Shown one piece after another: positions 1-12,047 of a DNA stretch of 64,000 bases. The notes beneath the pieces were generated by a model. That model saw only the letters and a program-made list of their open reading frames with translations. It had not been told where the DNA came from and did not search any database. Where the stretch lies: positions 3,720,001-3,784,000 of the forward strand of contig OW051493.1 of the NCBI GenBank assembly GCA_932521035.1, given 5' to 3'. Origin of the DNA: Oscheius dolichura (taxonomy: Eukaryota; Nematoda; Chromadorea; Rhabditida; Rhabditidae). Both the position numbers and the translations under genes were made by a program. Position 1 is the stretch's first letter. Every line of letters begins with the position of its first letter.

Positions 1-3000
1 GGAGAGGACAACTGACCGTGATCTTTCTTTTCATTGTGGACGACGAATAAAACAGCTGGGGGCAGGGGGAACGGAGAGAGGGAGAGGTGGAATGGCGGGT
101 AATCAAACGTCAGACGTCCGTATGGTGGAGGACAGTTTGAACTTCGATAAGAGGAGGCCTATTTCAGAGCCAGGAAAGGACAGATTCTGATTACGACACA
201 GGGCACACCGTGTTCATAGAAGACACGGGAAAACAGAGGAGAACGATCTGTGATTCCGATAACAAACAGTTTCCCGCACAGAAATGGTCAATGGAGAGCG
301 GACGGGCAGATGAATCACGGATCAGAGGAGGAGTGTTCCCGGGAGCGACGTTTCAACGGCAGGGACTGGTTCTCGCCGCGCCCTCTGTCAACTTTTCACT
401 CTCTCCGTCTGGCTTGTACTGTCGACTCATTTGACTATTCCCTGGGAGCTGAAACAGGAAGAGAATGATAAGGCGGAGACACAAAATCAAACAAAGGAGA
501 GGAGACACGAATAACATTAGCTGGCGCTTCACGCCCGCTTTTTGTCAATTGCTGGGTTGTGCGGTCGGCTATCGACATATTTGTTGTTGTTTAGATGGCA
601 ACCTGTTTATACACACACGAGGGTCAGCAGGTGACGATTTAGGGAATTTAATCAAAGCCACCCTCTCCCACGGGTGGAATCCCATAGCCAATGGTTTTTG
701 TCTGCAGACCGTCTTATTGAAGGATTTCCGGCCTTTAAACGAAAATGAGGAAGAAAATAGGGAAGAGGAAGGTTCTTGCATCGAGTTGTTTGGAAGAAAA
801 CAAGCGGAGAAAGTTATTTCTGTCACGATTTCGTCAGCTTTTAGCGCGAGTTCCGCCCGCCACAACAGTCCGTCAGACCATCTGGACAAATAACAAACTC
901 ATCCCGGAAGAGAGGGTTAAAAATTGATAGAAGCTGTTAAAATAGGGCCTTTCGTGCGTACGGTGCATGCTCCTGAGACCGGGGGTCTCATCGATCTCGT
1001 TGAGCAAATAGGGCAGCTGTTTGGACAATGAGTTAGAATTGAAAAGGACAAACGAGAAACGGACCGCGAGTCAAGGAGGCCCCCGTCATTGGCACTCGGG
1101 AAACAACACCCCTCGTTGAGGACTGTTTATCGGATCAATTGACTGTGTAGACACATTCGATGCTCAGCCCCGTATCCTCTGTAATAAACAATGAGACCCA
1201 GTCGATCCGCCGTAGTTCATTCTACGCACGTCAATGGCTCGTGGATACCAGCTGGGGGTGACGGACTGCTAATCAGGTACAGATTCTCCGGCCGGCGGCC
1301 GCTGCTCCAGGCTGTTCTACAGCCCTCTAAGTCGTCATTTAGTCAACAGATATCCTCTGTTTTACCAGCCACTTCATCCGCCCTGTTCTCACTTGTCTGG
1401 AAACAGAACGACCGTCTCTCTTTGTCTACATGCCTCCGCCTGTCCCTTTTCTATCCTGTCTGAGTACACTAAGGGTACTCTATCATATTATATTATCAGC
1501 GGTTAGTATACGCCAGCCGCGTTGTATCATTTGTAACCTTTTTATGATCAGTGTTTTTCGATTGTTTGGGATCCCGCCTACGGGAGATTATCCGGGATTG
1601 GACACGTTGCCGAAGCCACTGATAAAGCCTTTTGTAAAGGGCCGTCATGATCATTTCTGTTGTCTTCTAGCCATCCCACGTGTTGGTTCTCATCTTTTTC
1701 ACTTCAAACTGTCCCATTTGGGTGACTTACATCGGCGCAAAAGCCACAACTGGGCCCAGACCCTCACGCAGACCCATTGCAGTTCACGTAACACTTTGGC
1801 CAACCAAAAAGCACCAACAGGTGTCGGGGTGGTCGGGAGATGGCCCGCTTCCCCATCTAAAGACGTGGCTTTTATCGCCTTCGGAGCCCTTTACGACCGT
1901 TCAGAATGTGCTTCCTCTGCAGGAGGAAGAATATGAGAGCGGGTGTAGTTTGTCGTCTCCTGGCGGCCACCTGCCGCTGTCTGACTCATCCGGCCTCCCC
2001 CATATCCCAGCCACTCCTTGACCGGGTCATCCCCCGGACCATCGCGGAGCTGTCCCCTCTACCCGTCGTCATCTTTTGGTGGAGATTGATCTGTTCGAGG
2101 TGGAAATCCCCGGCTCACGCCCCCACTTCGGGTTCCCCTCACAGCTGACTCTCTTTGTTGTTCCCCTTCCGTCGCTCAACTCATCATTCACACCTTATCA
2201 TCTCGCCCCCAACCACAACCCACTCAGAAACAGTTCGTTCGAATTCCTCCGAAGGATTGGGAAGTGCTGATAGACTGGCCGTCTCCCCTTCTCTCCAGTC
2301 CACCGGAAATCTGCTGTAACAATGAGCCCCGAGGAAAAAACTATTTGAAGCCCGTCTGTCAGGAAGATTTTCTGTTTTTCTCTCGGAATTCTTCCTGATT
2401 CCAGGTGAATTTCTATGGAAATCCATTAAAATGTCTAATTTGGCCAAGAACAGCGATCATATGCATGGGTATTTAAGAAAAGTTGTTGGCGAGTAAATTC
2501 ATTGGATATTCGTGACCGGAAGCGTCTCGCGCGAAGAAACAACCACAAAAAAAAGAATTAGTCCAGTTATTCGGCACAGTCTGCCTGCTTACTCCTTGCC
2601 CTCTCTACCGTAACCCGTGGTCACCTTGTTGAAAAGTTCTTCAGGCTCTTCCGTGTAGCCTTCGTGTTATTTACAAAGGAACGACCTCCACTCAAATTCT
2701 AGGCTAAAAATAAAAGAACGGCCTCCACTTTTCGGAAAAGTCTTTCTCTAGTTCTTTTGGTAGTACAGTCCCATTTCGAGAAGAACGGGCTCCTCCCGGG
2801 GGTAACTGCCCGTTCCGCCGATTGATTCCCTCCCGTTGACTCGACCCGTTGATCTGTTTTCTTTTCTGTTATTGTCAGCGCAGTTTCGAACAGCTGTCGC
2901 TTTATCTTTTCCGTTTTGAAAAAAAGGGAACTCCCCGCGGGTTGACTCCCGGCTAAACCCACGGGCCCGAGTTCTTCTTCCACTCTCCTCCTTTTTTTTC

Positions 3001-5347
3001 TTACTGTATCCAGAGTACAGTATCCTACCGGTTGTTTCGATTCACTGCCCCCTGAATTTCTTGTTCTGTCCCTCTTCTTTACCTACCTCTCAAAAGATCT
3101 TCTTCAAAATATTGTTCAGAAGGTGTTTGATCGATCTTCCGCGCAGAGCCTTGCTTCGATCTCTCGAGTGCTGTGGATATGAGAGTGCACGGTGGGTGGA
3201 ACTGAATGGAAACGCACAACCACGGCAAACAACCCCCTTCTCATCTCCCGGCCACGTCATTCCCCTGTCTTTTCCGTCTTCCCGTCGTCTCCTTTTGTAT
3301 GTACCCTAAAATGAGCCGGGGGCCGAGGCCATCGGGGCGGGCCTCTCTCCCTTGAGATCAGGGCAACTTGAGACGGAGAACAAAAGAAAAGGCTCGGCAA
3401 AGTACAACTCATCACGAGAGAGAGAGAGAGCATCAACACCCTTTTTGGTCTGCCCGGTCTGTCTCTTTTTGTGTCTCAGTAATTCCAACCGGAAGGGTAC
3501 TCCTTGTGTGTAGCCTGTAATAGCTCCCGAGAGATTATCTTCTTCTCCTGCAAAGCTCTTTGCAAAAAGCCACTAGACTGTCCTCGGACATCTGACAAAC
3601 AACACGAGGGCGGCCAGGAACACAGTCGTCGACATTTTGCACGCCATGGTTACCGGTGTGCTGTTGTTGACCGTACCAGGGCGCAATCTGAATCGCAATC
3701 TGAATCGCGATCGCACTTGCACTGCGTGCTAAGCACAGGAATCGCATGCCTCCAAATTTACGATACCGTTTGGTTCTCCGGTTCATCGTAATCGCATCGC
3801 CAAAGTCTTGCAAAATCACCGAAATAGCTGCGATTCCGATGTTCCACGCCTTGTCGGGTTACGGTGTTCCCTCTCCCCCTCTTCCACACTACAGTAATCC
3901 GCCATTACCGGTGTACCGACCCTTTACTGTACCGTATCCCCTAGAAAAAAGTCCACCTGCCATTTGAATCAGAGCGCAACCGACTACGGTACATCAAACT
4001 AGATATTCCTTTTCTTCACCTTGTACAAATTCCTTTTAAAATCTTTTGAATCCCCAATTTTGCTAGGGGAAAGCGAAGATCAACAGCTGTCTAGAGTTAC
4101 TCATCTGCTCTGCAGAACTTTTTCTTTAGAATTTCGAAAATGTGGCTATAGAATATCGCGGCATTTTAATAGTTGCTACCGAAAGATAAGGCTTGCTCAT
4201 AAAGTAGACGGTGTCCTGTGTCCTAACGGCCCAAATTTCTTACAGTACCCTCTATCATTATTTTGTCCAAAATAGTAGATTCCACCCTCTTCCAGAGGTT
4301 CCCCCTGGAATGCCAAACAGTCCCGGCCCCCTAATGACTAACAGAGATTCGTCTCTTCACCCGTCTCCTTCACCCGTTTCAAATTTCAAGTAACGTCTGT
4401 CCGCCTGCCTGTGTTTTTTCTGCTCGTCAATCTTTGAACCATGCCAATTTTGTCTCTGTCCTCCTCCGGGCCTCCTCCTCTCAAGACACAATCGGCCGGG
4501 TGATCGTCCTCTTTCGCAGAAGCGCCTCCTGTTTATCTAGCTCTCACAACTCTTTTCGCACCGTGAAAACGCCCGCGCACAGTCCTCGTCTCCTGTTCCG
4601 TTACTTTTCAAGGGGGTTTCACACTTTTCTTTACTTTCTCAAGCATTCGCCGCCCCGGAAAAAGACGGCTCTTTCTCTCTCTCTCGTTAACAGTTTCTAT
4701 TCTGAAAAAGAGCTGGTGACGACCGTTCGAGAGGGAAATAGAGCCCGGGTGACCCAAAACCGTCTGCTCTTCATCTTTTGATCTAAAAATTAGTCTCCAG
4801 GGGTATTTTGATCTGTAGAATCGAATGGCATCCTCTGTTTGGCTTGAGCATGTTGAAACCTAGCAATATCAGGCGATCGAATGGGATTTCCAAACTCTTG
4901 GCAGTGTCGAAAGAGGTCCTCCCCGCTCGATAGCACGTGTACCGCAAAGAAATTCTTCTTTTGACTATTTTTGTGGTTTAAAACAGTAAGCACATGAGCA
5001 GGGACAGTCAATAGGCCATAAATTATCTGAATACAAACATTTCAAACGGCATCTGATCAAATATGTTATCCGAGTCCCCGCCACGGCGCTCCATTCCAGA
5101 ACTTCCTTACTTTCGTCTCTCGGCCGGCGGACTGTCTGATCTCCCCGGCAAAAATGTTTTTTTCCTGAGTGGGCAAGAAAAATGGGGAACAATCTATTTG
5201 TCGAGGCATTTGAATCTTTGACCCGTCTGTTTCTTTTTCCCCAGCTGCCTGCCCCCGTCCAAACAGTGTCTATTCCCTGTGTACCGTACCTCTTCATCCC
5301 CCCGTCCCCTCCAAGTTCTCTTCCCGTCTGACCGCCGTTTCTTCCAG
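1..5347. other. Gene-poor stretch, no supported exon
   Basis: I find no exon with flanking splice sites and protein-like composition on either strand. Open frames here are short, mutually overlapping and low in complexity. Small repeats are present: a GA run near 3415-3430 and a short duplicated 12-mer near 3684-3710. It may be intergenic sequence or the 5' regulatory or intronic part of the plus-strand gene that begins to show exons at 5348. Confidence 0.5.
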
Positions 5348-5612
5348 ATTCAGCCAGCCCCGAAGCTCAACTGTTCGATATGGCCACAGTGACCATAAAA
5401 TTGGAGGGGGAGGCCCTCGAGAAGGTCGAAATGCTCGAGGGAGAAGAGAAAAACTTCTCCAGACGAGTGGGTGCCCCTTCATTTAAAGGTCTAATTGGTA
5501 TTTTCAGACGTCTCGACGAGATTCAGCCAACAGAAGTGTCCGGAGGAGCAGGGCCTCGTCTGCCTACGAACAGGCCACCGCTGAAAATGATGAGAGTCTC
5601 GCCGCGAACCGC
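5348..5612 (+). CDS. Two internal exons of an unidentified Arg/Ser-rich protein
   Basis: Exon 5348-5466 follows TTCCAG and ends before GTGGGT. After a 41-nt intron ending TTTTCAG, exon 5508-5612 ends before GTAAGT. Phases agree. The joined peptide starts with an acidic stretch (SPEAQLFDMATVTIKLEGEA) and runs into a basic, serine-rich segment (FSRRTSRRDSANRSVRRSRA), then an acidic tail. The frame is open to the upstream acceptor, so these look like internal exons, not a start. The RRxS motifs could be basophilic kinase sites, but that is inference. I do not recognise the family. The next plus-strand gene is the tyrosine phosphatase at 12 kb, and these could be its N-terminal region. Confidence 0.4.
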
Positions 5613-7570
5613 GTAAGTTGCCTTATATATATATTTTAATAGATAAAAAGGCACACGGCCAGATCTCTTTCAGTTCACAATACGAAGGCCATTAAGTCTG
5701 GAAAATGTATTCCGTTTTTTGAATAAGGTACCGATTATGAAGTGGAATAACACGGCGTTCCTTCCTTTGTTTATGTTTGTGTTTTCCCCGCGGAAGTCCA
5801 TGTGTTATTCGGAATAACCAGCGAGAGAGAGAGAGTTTTTGTCATGATAATACCCGCGACAAGAGGACAAAAAGAGACGGACACTTTCAGGGCAGCCGAA
5901 AATCACAAGTCGGAGACAAGGCACCACAGGGAACACACGAGCCGGGCCTTCGCTCCATGCTCTATGGCTTGGAACAGAAACTGTTGGTTTTCTTGTAGGG
6001 ACCAGAGATACGGTACTTTTCAGGGAAAGGGAAGAGGCCACGATGAGAAAGATGGCCAAAAAGCAGAAGAGTGAGTTGCTTTTTTGCTTCTCTCGTTATA
6101 CTGGCCGCCGGGAGGCACCTTATCAAATTACAATTGAATTGGGTGGCCACAATTATTGTTGTCGCTTCTCGCTGGACTCGGCCTTGTCTGTTTCTCCTCG
6201 TCTAAAGGACTGTTTTCATTAACATATTACCCGAAACGGCTGGCTGAGATTGATGTTTTTGCTGGTGGCCGGAATTGTTCCCCCAGGACCGGGCCAATCG
6301 CCATACACCTCCACATTTTATGATCTTTTCTTCCTCTTCGCCTGCAAAGAAGGCCCCTCCACAAGGGAATTGATGACGTCAGCCGGTTCCTGATTCCTAA
6401 TGTAGATAAGATTTCAATGAGCCGGATTCGACCAGAGAGCCAAGGTGACAGGAGTCCTCAATATTGAGCCCGGTTTGAATAATAGCCCGGCACCGGCCCG
6501 GGAAGAGGCCCCGTATTTTCACATCCCTCATTTACCCCTCCCTTATGTTGAATTTCCCTTCTCTTCCCCTTTTACCTTCTTAAGCCCCCTCCCCATCTAT
6601 TTATAGCCATACTTTTGTCCCCTGAGAAACATTTGTACGCATGCGATTGCGCCCTTTTTGAATTTGAGTCTTCTCCAAGACCGAGATTTCCCGGGGTCAC
6701 GCTGGAATATAACCAGCCCCCGGTGATAAACATACTAACACCGGAAATGCTCTGCCCCGTTTAGTCCCGCTCTTCCCTTTCTGGCCAATTGTAATCTATT
6801 CCCTAATCCTGTCCTCCCTCCCTTTAAATAATTCTCCCATCCGCCCGCCCCAAATGGTCCCAGTTAATAATAATAATTGTGGCGGGAAGAAGTCCCTCTA
6901 AATGAGGCAGAGGGTGTTTTGATGATGACGGAATCCCAGTGGAAGTGTCTTTCCGGGGAGTAATCCCTCGTCGTCCTCGTATTATTCACGCGCAATCGGA
7001 CCCTCCAACGTCTTCCAACGTTTTCACCACCAGCTGCCGAAAGAGGAGACATCAATGTTTCTCTTTTCGGGACCTCACTTTGTCCCCCCAATTAGCTCCG
7101 ACTTCTTATTAGCAAAACGTGGACTATCTCCTGGCTCACGGGGCTTCAGTCCCCCTTTTTAGATCAATTCCCTGCCCTCGTTTTCCACCCTTTCCAAAGC
7201 AGAAAAAACGTGTAATTCAATAGCCTAGTTGTCCCTAAAAAATTGTTGAAATTTGAGCGTACAGATTCGGTCCGATTCGGCCTTTCATTTCCCGTTTCAT
7301 ATAGCCGGATGCTTGTTTGTTCCCGGGACTTCACACCTTTTCCTCCTTGTTTAAAGGTCTACTCGCTGTGGATCCTCCTGTCCACACATTCTGTTCCGGG
7401 GCTAGCCCTTCGTTCACAATTGCATGAATATGATATGTGTGTGTGTGTCCTATTCTTTCCGACTTGTGAATTTCCCTCCGAATAGGGCAGTCCAGTTCCA
7501 TTCTAACCCCTCTCGGCATGCTCTCTTCCCCCTTTTTTCTATCCTCTAACCCTTACCCTAATTCTTCAGC

Positions 7571-7908
7571 ATGTCGCTGGTGGAACCGCCGCCGCCGCCG
7601 GTGGTGGCCACGCTCCGTCCCCCGGATAAGCGGCTCTCCTCTCCCGGCACACCTTTCCTCAGAATATTTCGGGAACGACGGGCCGCCACGAGCTCCCCTC
7701 AACGGCGAAAGCCGCGAAGCGCCACAATCCACGCCCTGAACACCCTGAGCACTGTAAGCTCTCTTCTGTCTCCTCTCTCGCTGTCCCCTCTTCCGCATGC
7801 GAGTGACAATAACCCAGCCCGTTTTAGGTGAATGCCGCCGTCCACCAGCTGGATATCCAACGGCCCCTGGAGATGAGGAAGAGTCTCTCGGACTTTCTAT
7901 TGGGATGT
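7571..7908 (+). CDS. Proline/arginine-rich exon pair, unidentified
   Basis: A Met codon at 7571 lies one base after a TTCTTCAG acceptor. The exon encodes a Pro run (MSLVEPPPPPVVATLRPPDK) and a basic segment, and ends at 7753 before GTAAGC. A 75-nt intron ending GTTTTAG leads in phase to 7829-7908, encoding VNAAVHQLDIQRPLEMRKSL and a few more residues before GTGAGT. Composition suggests a disordered cytoplasmic region. No family is recognised. It could be an alternative first exon or an internal exon of the same unidentified plus-strand gene. Confidence 0.38.
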
Positions 7909-9112
7909 GAGTTGGCTCGGGGGCCGAGAGACAGACAGACTAACCACGGGGCTTATGTTTTTTCCCTTCCCCGTTTGAATTCTTCCACCATTAACTGTTC
8001 CGGCTGATTAAACAGAAGGCTGGAATCCGGGCGAATCTCTTTTTGGTTTTTCTATTATTTAAATCCAACTGACGCGGCTTATTTTTGCCAGCTGGCACTA
8101 TTTTTGGTAGCACACTGTCAGTCGGCCATGCACCTGACAATTGATACCCTGCCTAACATTTATTATCGCCTCCTCCAGAGACTATACAAATCAGGTAGTT
8201 TTCTTGAGATCTTTTGGGCGCTCAAAAGAGTTCTAACATCTCTGTGAGACTTCTGGGTTACTGTATGCCGAAAATATGGAAAATAAAGGGACTAGCATAG
8301 GGCATATGGGCGTTTATTCATTCATAGCAGCCGACACAGACGATCAACAATATATTATCAGAGGGTATCTTGTTCCTCTGCTTCTTCTGATCTCGGCGAA
8401 GGTCTAATCTGTCCCCCAGGTGGACTCATTCGTCAGCAGTCAGCAATTTGCCTAACCATTGCCTGTTTCTGTCAAATTGCCCCTGTCCCGCTGCTCTACT
8501 CGGGTCGATGTCTGTGTCCTCCTCCCCGATAAGCCCTCTGATATCTCTCCTCTGTTCCAAAGTTCGAGTCGGTTCTCTTTTCCTCCTCTTCGCGGTAAAA
8601 CGATCCTCGTCAGGTGTCTTTTGCACGCTCCAGACAACCCCGACTACGTAGCCATTTCCGTCGAGCAAAAACTTTTACTCGTCTTCTTCTCTTTCTCTTG
8701 CTTGTCACTCATTGTTTCCTCTCGGTTACAGATCTTTTTCCGGAACGGGGAGGATGATCAGTTGGTGAGAAGAGAGAGCAAATATTTTGGAGTAGTGTCA
8801 TCTTTTGTAGAGAGGCATAACCGATCATTCTCCGCTTGTTCGAGGAACACCCGAGTTGTTGAGCCTGATACCTCCATTGTTCCCTTTTTCTTATCTCACT
8901 AAAACATGGAAATTACAAGCAATTTTCTCCACTAAAGATAGCAATTCCCTTGTCTTGAAAAGAGCAAACCAGGAACCTTTTGGTCCTTTTCGCAGTGCCG
9001 TCTCTAGTTTCGTGCCCCTTCCTTCTTCCTTTTCCTAGCTTTTCCCGGATCTCACCAAGAGAGCGATTAAAGTCTTTTGGTCGCCAATTCAGAGCTCGTA
9101 TTGTGTTTCAGC

Positions 9113-9210
9113 CAATGCAGACCCTATTGACGTCGTATCATGCCCTCCGGGACCGTAGTCCGTTCCTGGACCGGCTGCCCGAAGTGACAATAACTCTACC
9201 ATCGGAACAT
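9113..9210 (+). CDS. Short candidate exon, unidentified gene
   Basis: It is bounded by GTGTTTCAG and GTAAGAG. The open frame reads PMQTLLTSYHALRDRSPFLD, then a short hydrophobic-acidic run. Its phase does not join directly to the exon ending at 7908, so either an exon between them is missing from my model or it is not real. Confidence 0.3.
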
Positions 9211-9673
9211 TGTAAGAGACGGGCAGAGGGGCAGACACGGGTTTCGATGTAGTAGGTGTCATTTTTCACTGGGACAAGTGTTTCTTTTCCGGAGGCATTC
9301 ACTCGAAAGGATCCCACTTTTTTACTAGGGGCAGAGCGTGGGGGGCCAGTAGAGAGACAGTAGTTCAAGTGGAAAAAATACGGAAGAAACAGAGGCGCGA
9401 GAGGATCCCCGTGGATCTACATGATGTCGATATCAAATAGAGCCGGATGAGCAAATATGCTGCAAAAAGGAGCGTCTGTAGACGGGGAGGAGGACCGTGG
9501 GTGTGGAAAAGCGGCACCTTCTGGCCCACCACCGCCCTCTGGAAGACATCCTCCTCCCAAAAACAGTCAAATGTGGGAGATTAAGATGTTTCATCGTCGG
9601 AAAGGGTAGAGGGCGAACGGGAGACCTATGATAAAGGTTAGGCACAATAGCATATGCTCGGCCTCGTTAACCG

Positions 9674-10297
9674 GTGTTTACAGCCATCAGTCTCGTCAAT
9701 CAGGTGGTCTTCTCCGAACCTTTCACTCTCGACTTCAACCTGTTCCCCCCTGGTTTGTTCCCAGGCGGTCCCTTTTGCCTCCCGTGGCTCGTCCCCCGTT
9801 TCCCCGTTTCCCTGATCCTCTCTCATCGGCCTCTGTTATTTATCCCCTCCGGGCGAGGTGCCTCTCTCTCTCGTCTCTCTTCCCTGCCCCTCCATCTCCC
9901 AGGAAATCGATCCGATCGCTCTCAGGACAGCGGCTCTACCGCCAACATCATAGCCTCTACCTGCACTCACAAGGATGAGCTGAACTTCGTCCTATCACCT
10001 CCCCCAATTGCTCCCATGGCCAACAGTAATCTGTTGACGGTGCCGGAGTCGCCCGGCACACGACGGCGACTCTGGGACGAGCTGCGGAAGAAGAGCATCT
10101 CCGAGTTCAGCCTCGTCATGGACGTGCTGCGAGGCTCGCCGTCCGGATCACAGGCCTGTATCCACCCGGAACGGGAGCGGATGGCCCAGAGCACCGGGAA
10201 TATCACAGGGAGCAAGCGACGCCGGCGCCGGAAATTACAAAACACTTGGATGGCCATGTCACCCTCTAATATTTCTAAACAATTCCATTTAGGTTAG
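9674..10297 (+). CDS. 207-codon open frame, probable large exon of the unidentified gene
   Basis: This is one of the longest uninterrupted plus-strand frames in the first 12 kb. Its first half, rich in Pro and Phe, looks like translated non-coding sequence. The second half, from about residue 77, is protein-like: it contains TRRRLWDELRKKSISEFSLV and a nuclear-localisation-like SKRRRRRK. A CCCAG acceptor at about 9901 could mark the real exon start. I cannot name the family. The strand and position fit the candidate exons at 5.3 and 7.6 kb. Confidence 0.4.
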   Translation: MFTAISLVNQVVFSEPFTLDFNLFPPGLFPGGPFCLPWLVPRFPVSLILSHRPLLFIPSGRGASLSRLSSLPLHLPGNRSDRSQDSGSTANIIASTCTHKDELNFVLSPPPIAPMANSNLLTVPESPGTRRRLWDELRKKSISEFSLVMDVLRGSPSGSQACIHPERERMAQSTGNITGSKRRRRRKLQNTWMAMSPSNISKQFHLG

Positions 10298-12047
10298 CCA
10301 CCTTTTCCTATTTTTTGGACTGTTTAACCCGTTTGCCAGGATCTACTTCCGATATTGATTGTTTGGGGCGATCACCTCTTGTTTACGGGGGTCTGGGGAA
10401 CTTTAACAGGCTTTAAAAGCCAATTGGCTGGCAGGACATAGTGGATCACGAAGCACTTTTAAAAGACTCTCTTCTTTCAAGGGATAAATTGGTTGAAAAC
10501 TCGTCTACACACAGGTGACCCATGCTTTTGCCCAAAAATTTTATTTCAATTTTTGTAAGACAATGGGCAGCAAATTAAAACCGAGACCCCGATTTGTCTA
10601 CAGTAATCTATTCCTCTGGGAGATCTAAAAAGGGAAGGCTCCTGCTGTTTTTCTACTCAATCAACCGAAATTTGCAATTTCTGATAACCTTACTGTTCCT
10701 GTTTTGAGCGACGCCAGAAGTTGTCGCCTCCTCCTTTGAATAATTCGGTAGACCAAGAGCTCCTGTTTATCTGGAACACCCTGATCCTTGGCCAACTCCC
10801 CTCTTTCTGCCTTTTTTTGTCTCATTTTCCCATCACAAGGTTCAAGTGATAGTGGTCTTGGTGGCCACTTCCACCGGGAGGGGGTCTCCCCTTTTGGCAG
10901 CCGCGTCTCCTATTTCCCCTCCCGGATGGCTTATTTTCAAACGTGGTCCTCGTGTGCCAGTTATGACCTACGCCGGCTGGCATCTTCTCCCCCGTCGACA
11001 CGGTAATTATCGCTCATTAGCCTCCGGTCCCCGGCTATTCACACTTGATTTGTTTTTACCCCTTCTAAACACAAAACGTGTTGGCGCCGTGTTCCAGAAA
11101 AAGAAGCAGGAGAGAGCAGGGGGACTCTATTATCATAACATGACCAGATTTTGCATTCAAATTTCTCGGCCGTAGTGGGCCGACTACTCTCGTCGATGTT
11201 CTTTTTAACCTTTGCTGCCTGTGAGTCCATCAACTTCTAGACCTTTAAACTGAAAGAGTGCTGTATATAGCTTGTTACTCGGTTCTCTATTTGTCCTGTT
11301 TACTTTTTTATAATTTCACGCCTGCCCCCGTCAAGTGGCGACTGTAAACATGGCTGAAATCTGCAAGAAACACGTAGAATGGGAATAGATGAGTGCCGGG
11401 AATAGAGCCTAGTTGTTTTGGACCCCGCCCCGTTTTCTGTCTTCCGTTCACACCTCTCGTCCCCCTTTTTAGGGCCTACCTTATGTGCGTAATCCCGTCT
11501 CAAAATGAGACAATTTTTCATGGGCTCCGATGCATTTCGTCGTCTGTTCCCGCCGTTTGGAAGAATGCTTCCCCACCAATTCGACGCGTTCCCTTCTAGT
11601 TTCCATCCATTTCTACGGCTTCGTTCCAAACGTAAGTCGTCCTCCTCCTTCTCTCGTCCATCTGGTTAAAAACCATAAACAATAAGCTGTCTCATTCTTC
11701 CCGGGACCTCATGAGACGACGTGGTAAGATATTCCTGGCTACGCCGATCAACCGGCCATCGGCGGCCATAATGCTATTCTGATTGGGGCAGACATCTGGT
11801 CGAGGAGCAATCGCGAGTAGTTCTCACGTTGCACACGGACAGCCATCAATTTCAAGTCTTTTGGTGGATGGTCGGGTTCCTAGGAAAGAGACAGATCTCT
11901 TAGTAAGCTACTGTCCTCTCTTGTTGGGAATATAGGGTATTGGACTGGGGCTACCAGGGGAGGGCAAAAGGTTATCTTCCAGAACCATCAAAAAAGGAAT
12001 AAGTCGGGGTCTACCCCGCTATATGTGTCTAATCTAGCCTTTTTCAG
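10298..12047 (+). other. Mostly non-coding, one doubtful exon
   Basis: A possible Ser-rich exon lies at about 10840-11001, between a CACAAG acceptor and GTAATT. Two frames are open across it, so I cannot assign it. The rest shows no convincing exon. It is probably intronic or 5' flanking to the phosphatase gene that starts at 12048. Confidence 0.35.

Noticed and set aside
465..893. 142-codon open frame near the left edge
   Set aside because: A 106-codon frame overlaps it on the opposite strand. Neither has protein-like composition.
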